A stretch of 29,698 nt of DNA from an uncultured Collinsella sp. (GCA_900754275.1 CAAECF010000037.1:1-29698), one strand, 5' to 3'. Counted from the stretch's first letter, positions 7,998 through 16,690 are shown. Translations and numbers: made by a program. The notes: generated by a model from the letters alone, not told the origin.

Positions 7998-8801
7998 ATG
8001 GCCCAAGCCACCAACCGCGCTTTTGCCGACGAACGCCGTACCGCCATTATGGAAATGCTCGATCATAATGCCTCGGTGCAGGTAGCAGAAATCGCCCAGA
8101 CCTTTGGCGTGTCCTCCGTCACCGCCCGCGCCGACCTGGACGCGCTCGCCGAAGCAGGCAAGCTGCGCCGCACACATGGTGGTGCCGTATCGCTCCACAA
8201 ACGTCTGACCGTCTCCACGCAGGATCGCCGCATCAATGTCAACGTCGCCGCCAAGCAGGCCATCGCGCAAAGCGCCATCGAGCTCGTCAATGACGGCGAC
8301 ACGCTGCTCGTCGACTCGGGCACCACGGCGCTCGAGTTCGTCCGGCTCCTCGATCAGCGCGACGGTATCACCGTCATCACGGCCGACATTACCATTGCCG
8401 ATTACATCGACGAGAGCATGCCCTCAGTCGATGTCGTCATGCTGGGCGGGGCGCTGCGCAAAGGCCATCGTTATTTGTACGGACCGCTCACTATGCAGGC
8501 GCTCCAAATGGTCCATGCCGATCTGGCCGTCATGTGCCCCGGCGCTTTTGTCCCCAGCTGCGGCTTTACGACCGACTTTCCCCAGATGGCCGAGACCAAA
8601 ACGGCTATGATCGCCGCGGCCCATCAAAGCGTCGCCCTCATGGACGCCAGCAAGGTTAACGGACGCGGCATGTACCGTTTTGCCGAGCTTGCCGACGTTG
8701 ACACCATCGTGATGGACCGTGATCCCGACGATGCCGTCGCCACATCAATCGCCGAAGCCACTGACAGCGCACGTCCAGCCCTCGTCATCGCCCGCATCTA
8801 A
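7998..8801 (+). CDS. DeoR-family transcriptional regulator
   Basis: A 267-aa regulator with an N-terminal DeoR-type winged HTH (RRTAIMEML...VQVAEIAQTFGVSSVTARADLDALAEAGKLRRTHGGAV) and a C-terminal sugar-phosphate sensing domain of the RpiA-like fold (LLVDSGTTALEFVRLL, VVMLGGALRKGHRYLYGP). Members such as LacR of lactococci and staphylococci repress lac-tagatose operons and respond to tagatose-6-phosphate. Being divergent from a GatY-like aldolase, this protein may do the same, which is inference. I chose ATG 7998 because GGAG lies 5 nt before it; an in-frame ATG at 7941 would add 19 residues with a weak ribosome site. It converges on the flavodiiron gene across a shared terminator. Confidence 0.9.
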   Translation: MAQATNRAFADERRTAIMEMLDHNASVQVAEIAQTFGVSSVTARADLDALAEAGKLRRTHGGAVSLHKRLTVSTQDRRINVNVAAKQAIAQSAIELVNDGDTLLVDSGTTALEFVRLLDQRDGITVITADITIADYIDESMPSVDVVMLGGALRKGHRYLYGPLTMQALQMVHADLAVMCPGAFVPSCGFTTDFPQMAETKTAMIAAAHQSVALMDASKVNGRGMYRFAELADVDTIVMDRDPDDAVATSIAEATDSARPALVIARI

Positions 8802-8807
8802 AAACAA

Positions 8808-8846
8808 AAACCACCACAAAGGTGCCTGTCCCCTTTGTGGTGGTTT
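8808..8846 (-). terminator. Intrinsic terminator of the flavodiiron gene (possibly bidirectional)
   Basis: A perfect 15-bp stem (8808-8822 with 8832-8846, AAACCACCACAAAGG) has a 9-nt loop. On the minus strand it is followed by TTGTTTTTA, a good U run for the flavodiiron transcript; on the plus strand the T run is short. The loop contains the CCTGTCC motif seen in other intergenic regions of this window. Confidence 0.85.
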
Positions 8847-8869
8847 GAGCGTCAAAAGTGAAAGTGTCG

Positions 8870-10030
8870 CTACTTGGACAGCTCGTCGGCGAGAACCTCG
8901 ATCTGAGCGCGCGAGGCGTCGTTGAGCGAGCCCAGCACAGTCACCTTGTTCTGCGTCAGGGTGATGTCCTTCATACCCTCGAGCTCCTTGGTCATAACCT
9001 TGGCGGCAGCGGGCGCCCAGGAACCGGACTCGACAAGCGCCACGGTACGGTTCTGGTAGGCATGCTCGGCGAGCGTGTGGATAAAGGTGCTCATGCACGG
9101 GAAGATCTCGCCCTGATAGGTAATGGAGGCGAGCACCAGACGGTCGTAGCGGAACGCATCCTCAACGGCCTCGGCCATGTCGTCGCGAGCCAGATCAAAG
9201 ACGGAGACCTTCTGGCCGCGAGCCTCGAGCGCAGATGCGAGCTCCTCGACGGCAGCCTTCAGATGGCCATACACGCTCGCATAGGCGATCGTGATGCCCT
9301 CGTCCTCGGGCTGATAGCTCGACCAGGTGTTATAGGTGTCGAGGTAGTAGCCCAGGTTCTCGGTCAGCACGGGGCCGTGGAGCGGGCAGATGATCTGGAT
9401 GTCCAGGTCGGCGGCCTTCTTGAGGACGGCCTGCACGAACTTGCCGAACTTACCGACGATGCCAAAGTAGTAGCGGCGAGCCTCGCAAGCCCACCCTTCC
9501 GGATCCTCGATGTCGTTGGCGCCAAACTTGCCAAAGCCGTCGGCACTAAAGAGCACCTTGTCGGTGGACTCGTAGGAGAAGATCACCTCGGGCCAGTGAA
9601 CGTTGGGGGCGCCGATAAAGGTCAGGCTGTGGCCGCCCAGGTCGAGCACATCGCCCTCTTTGACGACCATCTTGCGCTCGGGGTAGTCGGTGCCAAAGTA
9701 GTTGACCATCATGCGGAAGGCGCCCATGCTAGCCACAATCTGGGCCTGGGGATAGCGCTCCATAAAGGCGGCGATACCGGCGGAGTGATCGGGCTCCATG
9801 TGATGGACGACCAGGTAGTCGGGCGTACGGCCGTCGAGCGCGGCCTCGAGGTTGCCGAGCCATTCGTCGACAAAGCCAGCGTCAACCGAATCGGCGACAG
9901 CGATTTTATCGCCCAAGATAACATAGCTGTTGTATGCCATGCCGTTCTCGGACACGTCGTACTGGCCCTCAAACAGGTCAATGTCGTGGTCGTCGACACC
10001 GATGTAGCGGATATCCTTGGTGATCTCCAT
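8870..10030 (-). CDS. Flavodiiron protein (A-type flavoprotein, FprA-like)
   Basis: This 386-aa cytosolic enzyme would reduce O2 to water (or NO to N2O), protecting an anaerobe. The N-terminal metallo-beta-lactamase-like domain has the diiron ligands His77, Glu79, Asp81 and His82 (HMEPDH), His145, Asp164 and His218 (PLHGP). The C-terminal part from ~residue 245 is a flavodoxin-like FMN domain (IAYASVYGHLKAA, then VLASITYQGEIFP). No C-terminal rubredoxin or flavin reductase module is present, so it is the short class A form and needs a separate electron donor. ATG 10030 has AGGAGG about 9 nt upstream; the frame is open 19 codons further. It has no functional link to the sugar genes that I can see. 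Confidence 0.94.
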   Translation of the reverse strand: MEITKDIRYIGVDDHDIDLFEGQYDVSENGMAYNSYVILGDKIAVADSVDAGFVDEWLGNLEAALDGRTPDYLVVHHMEPDHSAGIAAFMERYPQAQIVASMGAFRMMVNYFGTDYPERKMVVKEGDVLDLGGHSLTFIGAPNVHWPEVIFSYESTDKVLFSADGFGKFGANDIEDPEGWACEARRYYFGIVGKFGKFVQAVLKKAADLDIQIICPLHGPVLTENLGYYLDTYNTWSSYQPEDEGITIAYASVYGHLKAAVEELASALEARGQKVSVFDLARDDMAEAVEDAFRYDRLVLASITYQGEIFPCMSTFIHTLAEHAYQNRTVALVESGSWAPAAAKVMTKELEGMKDITLTQNKVTVLGSLNDASRAQIEVLADELSK

Positions 10031-10159
10031 CAGGCAAAGCCTCCTAGATAGACAAAAGAGCCCGTCTATCATAGCACTCGGCAGCATTCCAACTGTTATC
10101 TGCCGGCATCCTTACCGATTGTTATTGAAATACGATAAATCGCCGTTTACCTGCACAAA

Positions 10160-11191
10160 CTATGAGCGTGGTATCGCCGTGCTATGTCGAATAATGAGCT
10201 GGCCGGGAATACGAATGGCAACGGTTTTGCCCGCCGTACCCGCCTCGGGAACCGCATGCTCGAATACCTCGCGTCCGCGCTGATGTAGATCGAATCGCAC
10301 GGTCGTAAGCTCGTTGTGTGCCACAAAATCATCGAGCGAATCGTCGACGCCCACCACGCTCACGTCCTCGGGCACGCGCAGACCGCTATCGCGCAGCGCT
10401 GCAATCGCGCCATTTGCCATCTGGTCGTTTGCCGCATAAATCGCCGTCATGGCGCGATCGTGCTCGGCCAGGTACCTGCCGGCCTCGTAGCCGCTGTTGG
10501 CAGACCAGTCGCCCTCGAGCGGCTCTGCCGGCTCGATGTGTTTACGCTCGAGCGCATCCTGCCAACCGGCTCGACGAAATTGCTCGTCGACCGAGAACGA
10601 CGGGCCGCCAATATAGCGAATCTGCTCGTGCCCCAGCTCAAACAGGTGATCCATAAGCAAGAGCGAGCAGCCGTAATGGTCGGAATCGACCGTGGTCACC
10701 CGCGGGTGCGCGTACATGGTAACGATGACCGTTCCAATGCCCGGCAGTGGATCAAACGTCTCAAAATCGGGCGCCATGCGGCTCATGCCGATGATGATGC
10801 CGTCCACCGGCAATGCGGCCATACGACGCGTGGCCTCGGCAAGCGAGAATTCCTCGGTCTTGGACATCTCGACCAGCGTGATGGCGCAATTATGCTCGCG
10901 AGCAGCGCTGGCAATGCCGTCGATCATTGAGAGGTTGCCAAACTTGGTGACATCGTTGATGCATAGGCCGACCGAATGGTAACGGCCGTCGCGCAGCGAG
11001 CGACCGGCATAACTCGGACGAAAGCCGAGCTCTTGCATAGCGGCCTGCACGCGCTGGCGCGTCTGCTCGTTAACGTTGGGCAAGCCGTTGGCGACGCGCG
11101 AAACCGTCTGCTGCGAAACGCCAGCAGCGCGGGCGACGTCGGCCATGGAGACCGGACGCGTACCTGTATCGTTGGACGGGCGCCTTGCCAC
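10160..11191 (-). CDS. LacI-family regulator 1, divergent from galK-galT
   Basis: This 343-aa repressor-type protein has an N-terminal HTH (VSMADVARAAGVSQQTVSRVANG, residues ~14-36), a hinge with RPSYAGRSLR and a periplasmic-binding-protein-like sugar domain (AIYAANDQMANGAIAALRDSGLRVPEDVSVVGVDD). The recognition helix has Gln-Gln at the positions equivalent to Tyr17-Gln18 of E. coli LacI. The start is GTG 11191 with AAGGTGAT upstream. The 338-bp gap to galK holds three copies of TGTTAACGTACTC, the probable operator, so it likely controls galK-galT and itself in response to galactose or a derivative. It is paralogous to the regulators at 19842-20846 and 24738-25775. Confidence 0.93.
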   Translation of the reverse strand: MARRPSNDTGTRPVSMADVARAAGVSQQTVSRVANGLPNVNEQTRQRVQAAMQELGFRPSYAGRSLRDGRYHSVGLCINDVTKFGNLSMIDGIASAAREHNCAITLVEMSKTEEFSLAEATRRMAALPVDGIIIGMSRMAPDFETFDPLPGIGTVIVTMYAHPRVTTVDSDHYGCSLLLMDHLFELGHEQIRYIGGPSFSVDEQFRRAGWQDALERKHIEPAEPLEGDWSANSGYEAGRYLAEHDRAMTAIYAANDQMANGAIAALRDSGLRVPEDVSVVGVDDSLDDFVAHNELTTVRFDLHQRGREVFEHAVPEAGTAGKTVAIRIPGQLIIRHSTAIPRS

Positions 11192-11284
11192 AGGATCACC
11201 TTCACCCTTGCGAGATCTGAATAGCGTGAATGCCGGCCCGGGCAGAAATACATCCCGCGCCGAGGCCCGCTATCGTCGGACGCA

Positions 11285-11297
11285 TGTTAACGTACTC
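11285..11297 (+). promoter_or_regulatory. LacI-type operator, gal copy 1
   Basis: TGTTAACGTACTC. It is identical to 11472-11484 and to the reverse complement of 11409-11421. It lies nearest the lacI1 start, centre to centre 124 bp from copy 2. Confidence 0.7.
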
Positions 11298-11408
11298 TAC
11301 TTTTTCTATCTGCATCTCTTCTGCTTTATAAGTCCATACGGCAGTACCGTTCACGGCTGAATTTCTACCGATTACCAGATTCTCAAAAAGTGACAAGCGT
11401 TGTGTTAT

Positions 11409-11421
11409 GAGTACGTTAACA
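11409..11421 (-). promoter_or_regulatory. LacI-type operator, gal copy 2 (inverted)
   Basis: GAGTACGTTAACA on the plus strand, the reverse complement of copies 1 and 3. Its centre is 63 bp from copy 3, about six helical turns, a spacing that suits DNA looping by a tetramer. Confidence 0.7.
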
Positions 11422-11471
11422 TAGCCCATAACGTGCGGCATCGTGAATGCTGAGTTCACGCCGCTTCAAAT

Positions 11472-11484
11472 TGTTAACGTACTC
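11472..11484 (+). promoter_or_regulatory. LacI-type operator, gal copy 3
   Basis: TGTTAACGTACTC, 45 bp before the galK start. Between copies 2 and 3 lies a hairpin, CGTGAA (11442-11447) with TTCACG (11455-11460). Confidence 0.7.
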
Positions 11485-11529
11485 ATAACGACGCAAAACT
11501 TACCTGTTCGCGCCAAGGAAAGGACCCTC

Positions 11530-12735
11530 ATGACCGCCCCCGACGAAAAGACGCTCGCCACCCTCACCAAGCTGTTTGAGGAGGAGTTTGGCCCCATCGG
11601 CGACCGCCAGGTGCTCTACGTGCACGCGCCCGGCCGTTCCGAGATCAGCGGCAACCACACCGACCACGAGGGTGGCCACGTTATCGCCGGCTCGCTCGAT
11701 GTCGCTGTCGACGGCATCGCCGTGGCAACCGATTCCAACAAGGTTCGCGTAGCCGACGAGGGCTATCCCACGTTTGAAATCGCGCTCGGCACGCTAGACG
11801 TGCAGGAGTCCGAGAAGGGCACGTCCGCAAGTCTCGTTCGTGGTATGGCCCACGAGATTGCAGCCCTGGGTGTTGACCCCCACGGCTTTGATTTCGCCTT
11901 CACCTGCTCCGTTCCCTCGGGCGGTGGCCTCTCCAGCTCCGCTGCCGTCGAGGCCGCATACGGCCGCGCCATGGAGACGCTCTGGAGCGCACCCGCCATT
12001 GAGCCCGTCACGCTTGCGCAGATGAGCCAGCGCACCGAGAACAACTACTACGGCAAGCCCTGCGGTCTGATGGACCAGGCCGCTGTGTGCCTGGGCGGCC
12101 TTGCCTACATGGACTTTGAGGACCAAGCTCAGCCTAAGACCCAAAAGCTCGAGCTCAACTTTGAGGATCACGGCTATGCGCTCGTGCTCGTTAAGGTGGG
12201 TGCCGACCACGTGGCAGCCACCGACGACTACGCCGCCGTACCGCGCGAGATGCAGGACGTTGCTGCCGAGTTTGGCAAGACACGCCTGTGCGAGGTCGAC
12301 GTTGCCGACTTTGACGCCAAGCTCCCCGAGCTGCGCGCCAAACTGGGCGACCGCGCTTGTCTGCGCGCCGTTCACTACTGGTACGAGAACGGCCTGGTCG
12401 ACAAGCGCTGGGCAGCTCTTAACGCCGGCGACATCGACCAGTTCCTGGTCCTGACGCGCGAGTCCGGCGCCAGCTCTGCCATGTACCTACAGAATGTCGT
12501 TGCCAAGCTGGGCTCCGAGCAGCCCTCGATGTATGCCCTGGCACTGGCCGAGCACGTGCTCGACGGCCGTGGCGCCGTCCGTATCCACGGTGGCGGCTTT
12601 GGTGGCACCATCCAGGCCTTCGTGCCGCTCGACCTGGTCGACACCTTCATTGCCAAGATGAACGGCTGGCTGGGCGAGGGATCTGCCCGCCACTACGCGA
12701 TTTCTGACAAGGGGGCTTACGCGGCATGGCTGTAA
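11530..12735 (+). CDS. galK: Galactokinase
   Basis: A 401-aa GHMP-family kinase that phosphorylates galactose to galactose-1-phosphate with ATP, the first committed Leloir step. The galactokinase signature PGRSEISGNHTDHEGG is at residues 34-49, the ATP-binding PSGGGLSSSAA motif at 129-139, the catalytic Asp in CGLMDQ at 182 and the C-terminal HGGGFGGT motif at 353-360. The start ATG 11530 has AAGGAAAGGA upstream; the frame is open to 11443 but those codons overlap the operator. galT starts inside its last codons (10-bp overlap). LacI-type operators lie upstream. Confidence 0.96.
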   Translation: MTAPDEKTLATLTKLFEEEFGPIGDRQVLYVHAPGRSEISGNHTDHEGGHVIAGSLDVAVDGIAVATDSNKVRVADEGYPTFEIALGTLDVQESEKGTSASLVRGMAHEIAALGVDPHGFDFAFTCSVPSGGGLSSSAAVEAAYGRAMETLWSAPAIEPVTLAQMSQRTENNYYGKPCGLMDQAAVCLGGLAYMDFEDQAQPKTQKLELNFEDHGYALVLVKVGADHVAATDDYAAVPREMQDVAAEFGKTRLCEVDVADFDAKLPELRAKLGDRACLRAVHYWYENGLVDKRWAALNAGDIDQFLVLTRESGASSAMYLQNVVAKLGSEQPSMYALALAEHVLDGRGAVRIHGGGFGGTIQAFVPLDLVDTFIAKMNGWLGEGSARHYAISDKGAYAAWL

Positions 12736-14354
12736 CGACCGACGTGCGCGAAGCTGCGCAGAACCTGATTGAGTACGCCATCCACCGATCCATGATTGGG
12801 CAGGACGACCGTATCTGGGCCTACAACACCATTCTTGAGTGCATTGGCGCCACGGGCCCCGCGCTCGACATGGCCTGGGCGCTGCAGACCGAGAAGATTT
12901 CGCTTCTGCACCCTGACACACTCCCCGACTTTGACCTTGAGGGCACGCTCGCCGTACTTTCCGAGGCCGCCGTTGCCAACGGCGCTGCCGAGGACACGGC
13001 GTCGGGCCGCGACCGCATCGCTATGCGCATCATGGGCGCGCTCATGCCAAGGCCTTCGGTTGTAAACGAGGAGTTCAACGGACGTATGGGCGTCAACGAG
13101 CCCCGCGCCGCGACCGACTGGTTCTACGGTCTGTGCTGCGACGCCGGCTACGTGCGCCGTGCCGCCATCGCGCGCAACATCAAATGGAGCACCCCCACCA
13201 ACTGGGGCGACCTCGAGATCACCATCAACCTGTCGAAGCCCGAGAAGGACCCGCGCGACATTGCCGCAGCCGGTGCCGCCAAGAACACGGGCGAGAAGTA
13301 TCCTGCCTGCCAGCTCTGCATCGAAAACGAGGGCTATCCTGGACGTTCCGCCGCAGCCGACGGTGGCGCTCACCCCGCTCGCCAGAATCTGCGCGTTATC
13401 CCCATCCAGCTCGACGGCGAGCGCTGGGGCTTCCAGTACAGCCCGTACGCGTACTTTAACGAGCACTGCATTGCCATGAGCTCCGAGCATCGTCCGATGC
13501 ACGTCGACCGCAAGGGGCTGACCTGCCTGCTCGACTTTGTCGACCTGTTCCCGCACTACTTCATTGGCTCCAACGCCGACCTGCCCATCGTGGGCGGCTC
13601 GATTCTGTCGCACGACCACTTCCAGGGCGGCGCGCACGAGTTCCCCATGATGCACGCCGCCGAGGTCTCGCAGTTTAGCGTGCCGGGCTTTGACCAGGTC
13701 ATCGGTACCGTGTTACAGTGGCCGCTTTCGGTGCTGCGACTACGATCGCACGACCGCGCCCAGCTGCTCGACGCCGCCGAGAAGATTATCCTTGCCTGGC
13801 GCGAGTGGACCGATGAGTCGGTTGGCGTCATCGCACACACGGCCGACGGCGTGGCCCACAACACCGTGACGCCCGTCATCCGCCGCGTCGACTCCCGCGG
13901 CAACGCCGGCGGCGAAATCTACGAGGCCTACCTGGCGCTTCGCTGCAACATCACGACCGACGAGCATCCGCTGGGCGTATTCCATCCGCATGCTGAGTAC
14001 CACCACATCAAAAAGGAGAACATCGGCCTGATCGAGGTCATGGGCCTGGCCATTTTGCCGCCGCGCTTGGTTCCCGAGCTCGGCGCTGTCCGCGAGCACC
14101 TGCTGGCGGCCAAGGCAGATGCCAGCTACGACCTTGCCGGCGCGCTCGAGGGCGACGACCTTTGCCGCAGCCACGCCGCATGGGCTGAGGACGTCTTTGC
14201 CCGCCGCGCCGACGAGCTTACGGCCGACAACGCCATCGACATCCTGCACGAAGAGGTCGGCGTGGTGTTTGGCCACGTGCTCGACAACGCCGGCGTCTTT
14301 AAGTGGGACGAGGCAGGACGCGCCGCCCAACAGCGCTTTATCGACTCGCTATAG
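12726..14354 (+). CDS. galT: UTP/UDP-glucose--hexose-1-phosphate uridylyltransferase, type 2
   Basis: This 542-aa enzyme of the Gram-positive GalT class II exchanges uridylyl between UDP-glucose and galactose-1-phosphate. It shows the conserved block GSNADLPIVGGSILSHDHFQGG, with the HDH catalytic segment at residues 296-298, and later EMHPLGVFHPH-like DEHPLGVFHPHAEYHHIKKENIGLIEVMG. It is slightly longer than most class II members (~490-500 aa). The ATG overlaps the galK stop, giving translational coupling. galE (epimerase), needed to complete the Leloir cycle, is not in this window. A strong terminator follows at 14401. Confidence 0.94.
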   Translation: MAVTTDVREAAQNLIEYAIHRSMIGQDDRIWAYNTILECIGATGPALDMAWALQTEKISLLHPDTLPDFDLEGTLAVLSEAAVANGAAEDTASGRDRIAMRIMGALMPRPSVVNEEFNGRMGVNEPRAATDWFYGLCCDAGYVRRAAIARNIKWSTPTNWGDLEITINLSKPEKDPRDIAAAGAAKNTGEKYPACQLCIENEGYPGRSAAADGGAHPARQNLRVIPIQLDGERWGFQYSPYAYFNEHCIAMSSEHRPMHVDRKGLTCLLDFVDLFPHYFIGSNADLPIVGGSILSHDHFQGGAHEFPMMHAAEVSQFSVPGFDQVIGTVLQWPLSVLRLRSHDRAQLLDAAEKIILAWREWTDESVGVIAHTADGVAHNTVTPVIRRVDSRGNAGGEIYEAYLALRCNITTDEHPLGVFHPHAEYHHIKKENIGLIEVMGLAILPPRLVPELGAVREHLLAAKADASYDLAGALEGDDLCRSHAAWAEDVFARRADELTADNAIDILHEEVGVVFGHVLDNAGVFKWDEAGRAAQQRFIDSL

Positions 14355-14400
14355 CATGCGAGCTCGAACGCACGCACTCAACAAATAGCGTCTACACGAC

Positions 14401-14441
14401 AACGGCGCCCGCCGGCAACATCACCGACGGGCGCCGTTTTT
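14401..14441 (+). terminator. Intrinsic terminator of galK-galT
   Basis: AACGGCGCCCGCCGG pairs with the CCGACGGGCGCCGTT arm (one mismatch or bulge) and is followed by TTTTT. It lies 47 bp after the galT stop. Confidence 0.85.
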
Positions 14442-14446
14442 GAGTG

Positions 14447-14515
14447 TAGTCATTGGGGTCATTCTTAAGGGGCGTTCTTAAACGACTAGTCATTAAAGAG
14501 CGTCCCCAATGACTA
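14447..14515. repeat. Inverted repeat with TAGTCATTGGGG ends
   Basis: 14447-14458 (TAGTCATTGGGG) is the exact reverse complement of 14504-14515. A further TAGTCATT occurs at 14487-14494. The right end GTCCCCAATGACTAT (14502-14516) recurs exactly at 19123-19137. Confidence 0.65.
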
Positions 14516-14557
14516 TTTGCGACCAAGGCAACGCCGGTGTCTTGGCAACGACAGCGA

Positions 14558-14655
14558 AAACGCCCCTAAGCGAGCAAGGTGACGTGAAAGAGGAGGGCAT
14601 TGACCTTTTGGTCATGCCCGACGATTGAACGTCAGATTGCCGCTTAGGGGCGTTT
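14558..14655. ncRNA. Nested stem structure, candidate structured RNA or mobile repeat
   Basis: An outer stem AAACGCCCCTAAGCG (14558-14572) pairs exactly with 14641-14655. Inside, TGACGT pairs with ACGTCA, and the apex GGGCATTGACC pairs with GGTCATGCCC around TTTT. Three coaxial stems in 98 nt without an ORF suggest a folded RNA or a palindromic repeat. I do not recognise a known family. It lies between the converging galT and lacC ends, in a 343-bp gap (14355-14697) full of inverted repeats. Confidence 0.4.
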
Positions 14656-14668
14656 GCAGCGTCGCGCC

Positions 14669-14696
14669 GTTACGCGGTTTGGTAAAACCGCGTAAC
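14669..14696 (-). terminator. Hairpin at the end of lacC
   Basis: GTTACGCGGTTT (14669-14680) pairs exactly with 14685-14696 around a 4-nt loop, immediately after the lacC stop codon. No T run follows on the minus strand, so it may protect the mRNA end or need a factor. Confidence 0.55.
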
Positions 14697-14697
14697 C

Positions 14698-15633
14698 CTA
14701 CAGTTCAGTCACGACAACGCTGTTGTAGACCTCGTCCCAGCGGTCCATGACCAGGTGGCCGGTCTTGGGATCCATGGCGTTGAGCTTGCCGCAGGTATTG
14801 GCGGTCTTGAGCACCGTGACGTCGTCGGCACCAGCAGCAATCGCATGCGCAAAGCCGGCGATGGTCGAGTCGCCGGAACCCGTCGCGTTCACTGCCGCAA
14901 TCGCGGGCGTCTTGGCGCGGAACGCACGACCCTCATGGAAGCCCACCGAACCGGCAGCGCCCATCGAAACGACAACCCAGGGAATACCGGCAAAACGGTC
15001 ATCGGCGGCAAGCGCCTCGCGCAGGGCATCGACTTCATCGGTCGTAAAGGACGTACCCAGCAGGCCGTTAATCTCGGTCAGGTTGGGCTTTACGAGCTCA
15101 GGCTTAGCGTCGGACTCCAGCGCGGCCTCCAGCGATGCACCCGAGGTATCGAGCAGCACCTTGGCGCCCGCCTCCTCGGCGATCTTGACGAGCTCGGCAT
15201 AGTAGCCGGCATCGACACCACGCGGCAGCGAGCCCGAAAGCGTCACAACGTCCGCCTTCGCTGCAAGCTCGGCAAACTTGGCCGTAAAGGCCTCGAGCTC
15301 GGCCGGGGCGATCTGCGGGCCGCTCTCCAAAAGCTCGGTCTGATTACCCTCGTGCAGAATATTCAGGCAAATGCGCGTCTCACCGGCGATGGGCACAAAG
15401 TCGTTCTTGACGCCATCGGCATCCATGAGCTCGGCCATATAGGCACCCATGTGGCCGCCGAGCAGACCGGTCGCGAGCACATCGTCGCCCAACTGCAGCA
15501 GCACACGGCTCACGTTGAGGCCCTTGCCGCCAGCGGTCTTTTCGGGCGTCACACGGTTTACATCGTCGATGATCAGCTTGTCGAGCTGATAGCGCGTATC
15601 AATCGACGGGTTCATGGTAACGGTCAGAATCAT
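14698..15633 (-). CDS. lacC: Tagatose-6-phosphate kinase (PfkB family)
   Basis: This 311-aa ribokinase/PfkB-family kinase converts tagatose-6-phosphate to tagatose-1,6-bisphosphate. It shows the N-terminal MILTVTMNPSID, the sugar-binding GGKGLNVSR at residues 35-43 and the C-terminal PfkB signature NATGSGDSTIAG with catalytic Asp255. The GSGD form (instead of GAGD) is usual for LacC and 1-phosphofructokinases. Length equals typical LacC. 1-Phosphofructokinase is the alternative, but the lacA-lacB context favours LacC. ATG 15633 has AGGAG 6 nt upstream. It is last in the lacA-lacB-lacX-lacC cluster and starts 56 bp after lacX. Confidence 0.9.
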   Translation of the reverse strand: MILTVTMNPSIDTRYQLDKLIIDDVNRVTPEKTAGGKGLNVSRVLLQLGDDVLATGLLGGHMGAYMAELMDADGVKNDFVPIAGETRICLNILHEGNQTELLESGPQIAPAELEAFTAKFAELAAKADVVTLSGSLPRGVDAGYYAELVKIAEEAGAKVLLDTSGASLEAALESDAKPELVKPNLTEINGLLGTSFTTDEVDALREALAADDRFAGIPWVVVSMGAAGSVGFHEGRAFRAKTPAIAAVNATGSGDSTIAGFAHAIAAGADDVTVLKTANTCGKLNAMDPKTGHLVMDRWDEVYNSVVVTEL

Positions 15634-15689
15634 ATTGAACTCCTGTTTCCGGGGCACGACACGCGCGGCCCCAAACATACGATAGCTCG

Positions 15690-16571
15690 TTAAAGGATCT
15701 CGATCTCAAAGCCGCGGGTAACGGTCTCCCCCGGCTTGGCCACCAGGCAGCCGCGCTTGTGCTCCAGGATATCGTCCTCGTCGGAGCAGGTGGACAGGCC
15801 GCCCCACGGTTCCACGGCCACAAAGTCACCCTCGGGCTTGCTCCACACAATCAGGTACGGCATATCGGGGAACGTCAGTCGCACGCCCTTGTCCTCGGTC
15901 TTCTTGGTCAGCGTAACCACGCGGCTCTCGAGCACGTCAAAGATGGTCTCCGCGAAGTCAAAGAGTTCGTGGGTCAGCGGCAGGTCATGGCCAACCATCG
16001 GGTTCTTGCTGCGATGCTCAACATCAATCAGGCCCGTCGAGGGAACGGCAGTACAGAGCTCGGCGGCCTCGCGCTGCTCAAAACGGAGCTCGTAGTCGTC
16101 ATAGGACTCGCCCTCGTCAAGCGGGCACTTAAAGCCAGGGTGACCGCCCACAAAGAACGGCATGTCCTCGGTGCCCTCATTGGTCACCTCGTACGACACG
16201 GCCACCTTCTCCGCATCGATCGTGTAACGAGCAACGATCTTAAACGGATACGGGTACTGCTCGAGCAACTCGGCATGGTCGGCAGAGCTTAGACTCAGCG
16301 CAACCATGTTGTCGCTCTGCTCCTCGAGCTTCCACTCCTGTTTGCGCGCAAAGCCGTGGCGGGCGAACTTTACCTCGCGGCCGCCCATGGTCATTGCGTG
16401 ACCATCACGAAGGCCGCCGCAGATCGGGAAGCAAATGGGTGCCTGGCCCGACCAGACCGAAGGATCGCCCTGCCACAGGTACTCGCGACCGTTGGCTTTA
16501 ATCGAAGTGAACGATCCGCCAGCCGTGCTCAGTACCACGCGAACAGAACCGTTATCAAGAACAAACTCCAT
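15690..16571 (-). CDS. lacX: Aldose 1-epimerase family protein, LacX-like
   Basis: A 293-aa galactose mutarotase-fold protein. Features are ARHGFARKQEW, the catalytic-type VGGHPGFKCPL region, and VEPWGGLSTCSDE near the C-terminus. The LacX members of this family lie in lactococcal lac operons with lacABCDFEG, as here, and are thought to interconvert anomers of sugars or sugar phosphates. ATG 16571 is preceded by AAGG. It is separated from lacB by about 120 bp containing a hairpin with a short T run, so its expression may be lower than lacAB. The exact substrate is not known. Confidence 0.85.
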   Translation of the reverse strand: MEFVLDNGSVRVVLSTAGGSFTSIKANGREYLWQGDPSVWSGQAPICFPICGGLRDGHAMTMGGREVKFARHGFARKQEWKLEEQSDNMVALSLSSADHAELLEQYPYPFKIVARYTIDAEKVAVSYEVTNEGTEDMPFFVGGHPGFKCPLDEGESYDDYELRFEQREAAELCTAVPSTGLIDVEHRSKNPMVGHDLPLTHELFDFAETIFDVLESRVVTLTKKTEDKGVRLTFPDMPYLIVWSKPEGDFVAVEPWGGLSTCSDEDDILEHKRGCLVAKPGETVTRGFEIEIL

Positions 16572-16626
16572 AGGAGCCTTCCCTTTCTTACGACAGCCCG
16601 CCAAGTCAATAGGGCTGATAGAAAAC

Positions 16627-16658
16627 CGGCTCGCGCCCCCTCACAGAAACGCGAGCCG
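16627..16658 (-). terminator. Intra-cluster hairpin between lacB and lacX
   Basis: CGGCTCGCG (16627-16635) pairs exactly with 16650-16658. On the minus strand it is followed by GTTTTC. It could be a partial terminator that lowers lacX-lacC expression relative to lacA-lacB. Confidence 0.6.
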
Positions 16659-16690
16659 TCAACGGACTAGTTAATTACGCCGGATACCCG

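Noticed and set aside
12717..13655. 312-codon frame antisense to galT
   Set aside because: It lies entirely over strongly conserved galT codons; its composition is that of a shadow frame and it lacks a ribosome site.
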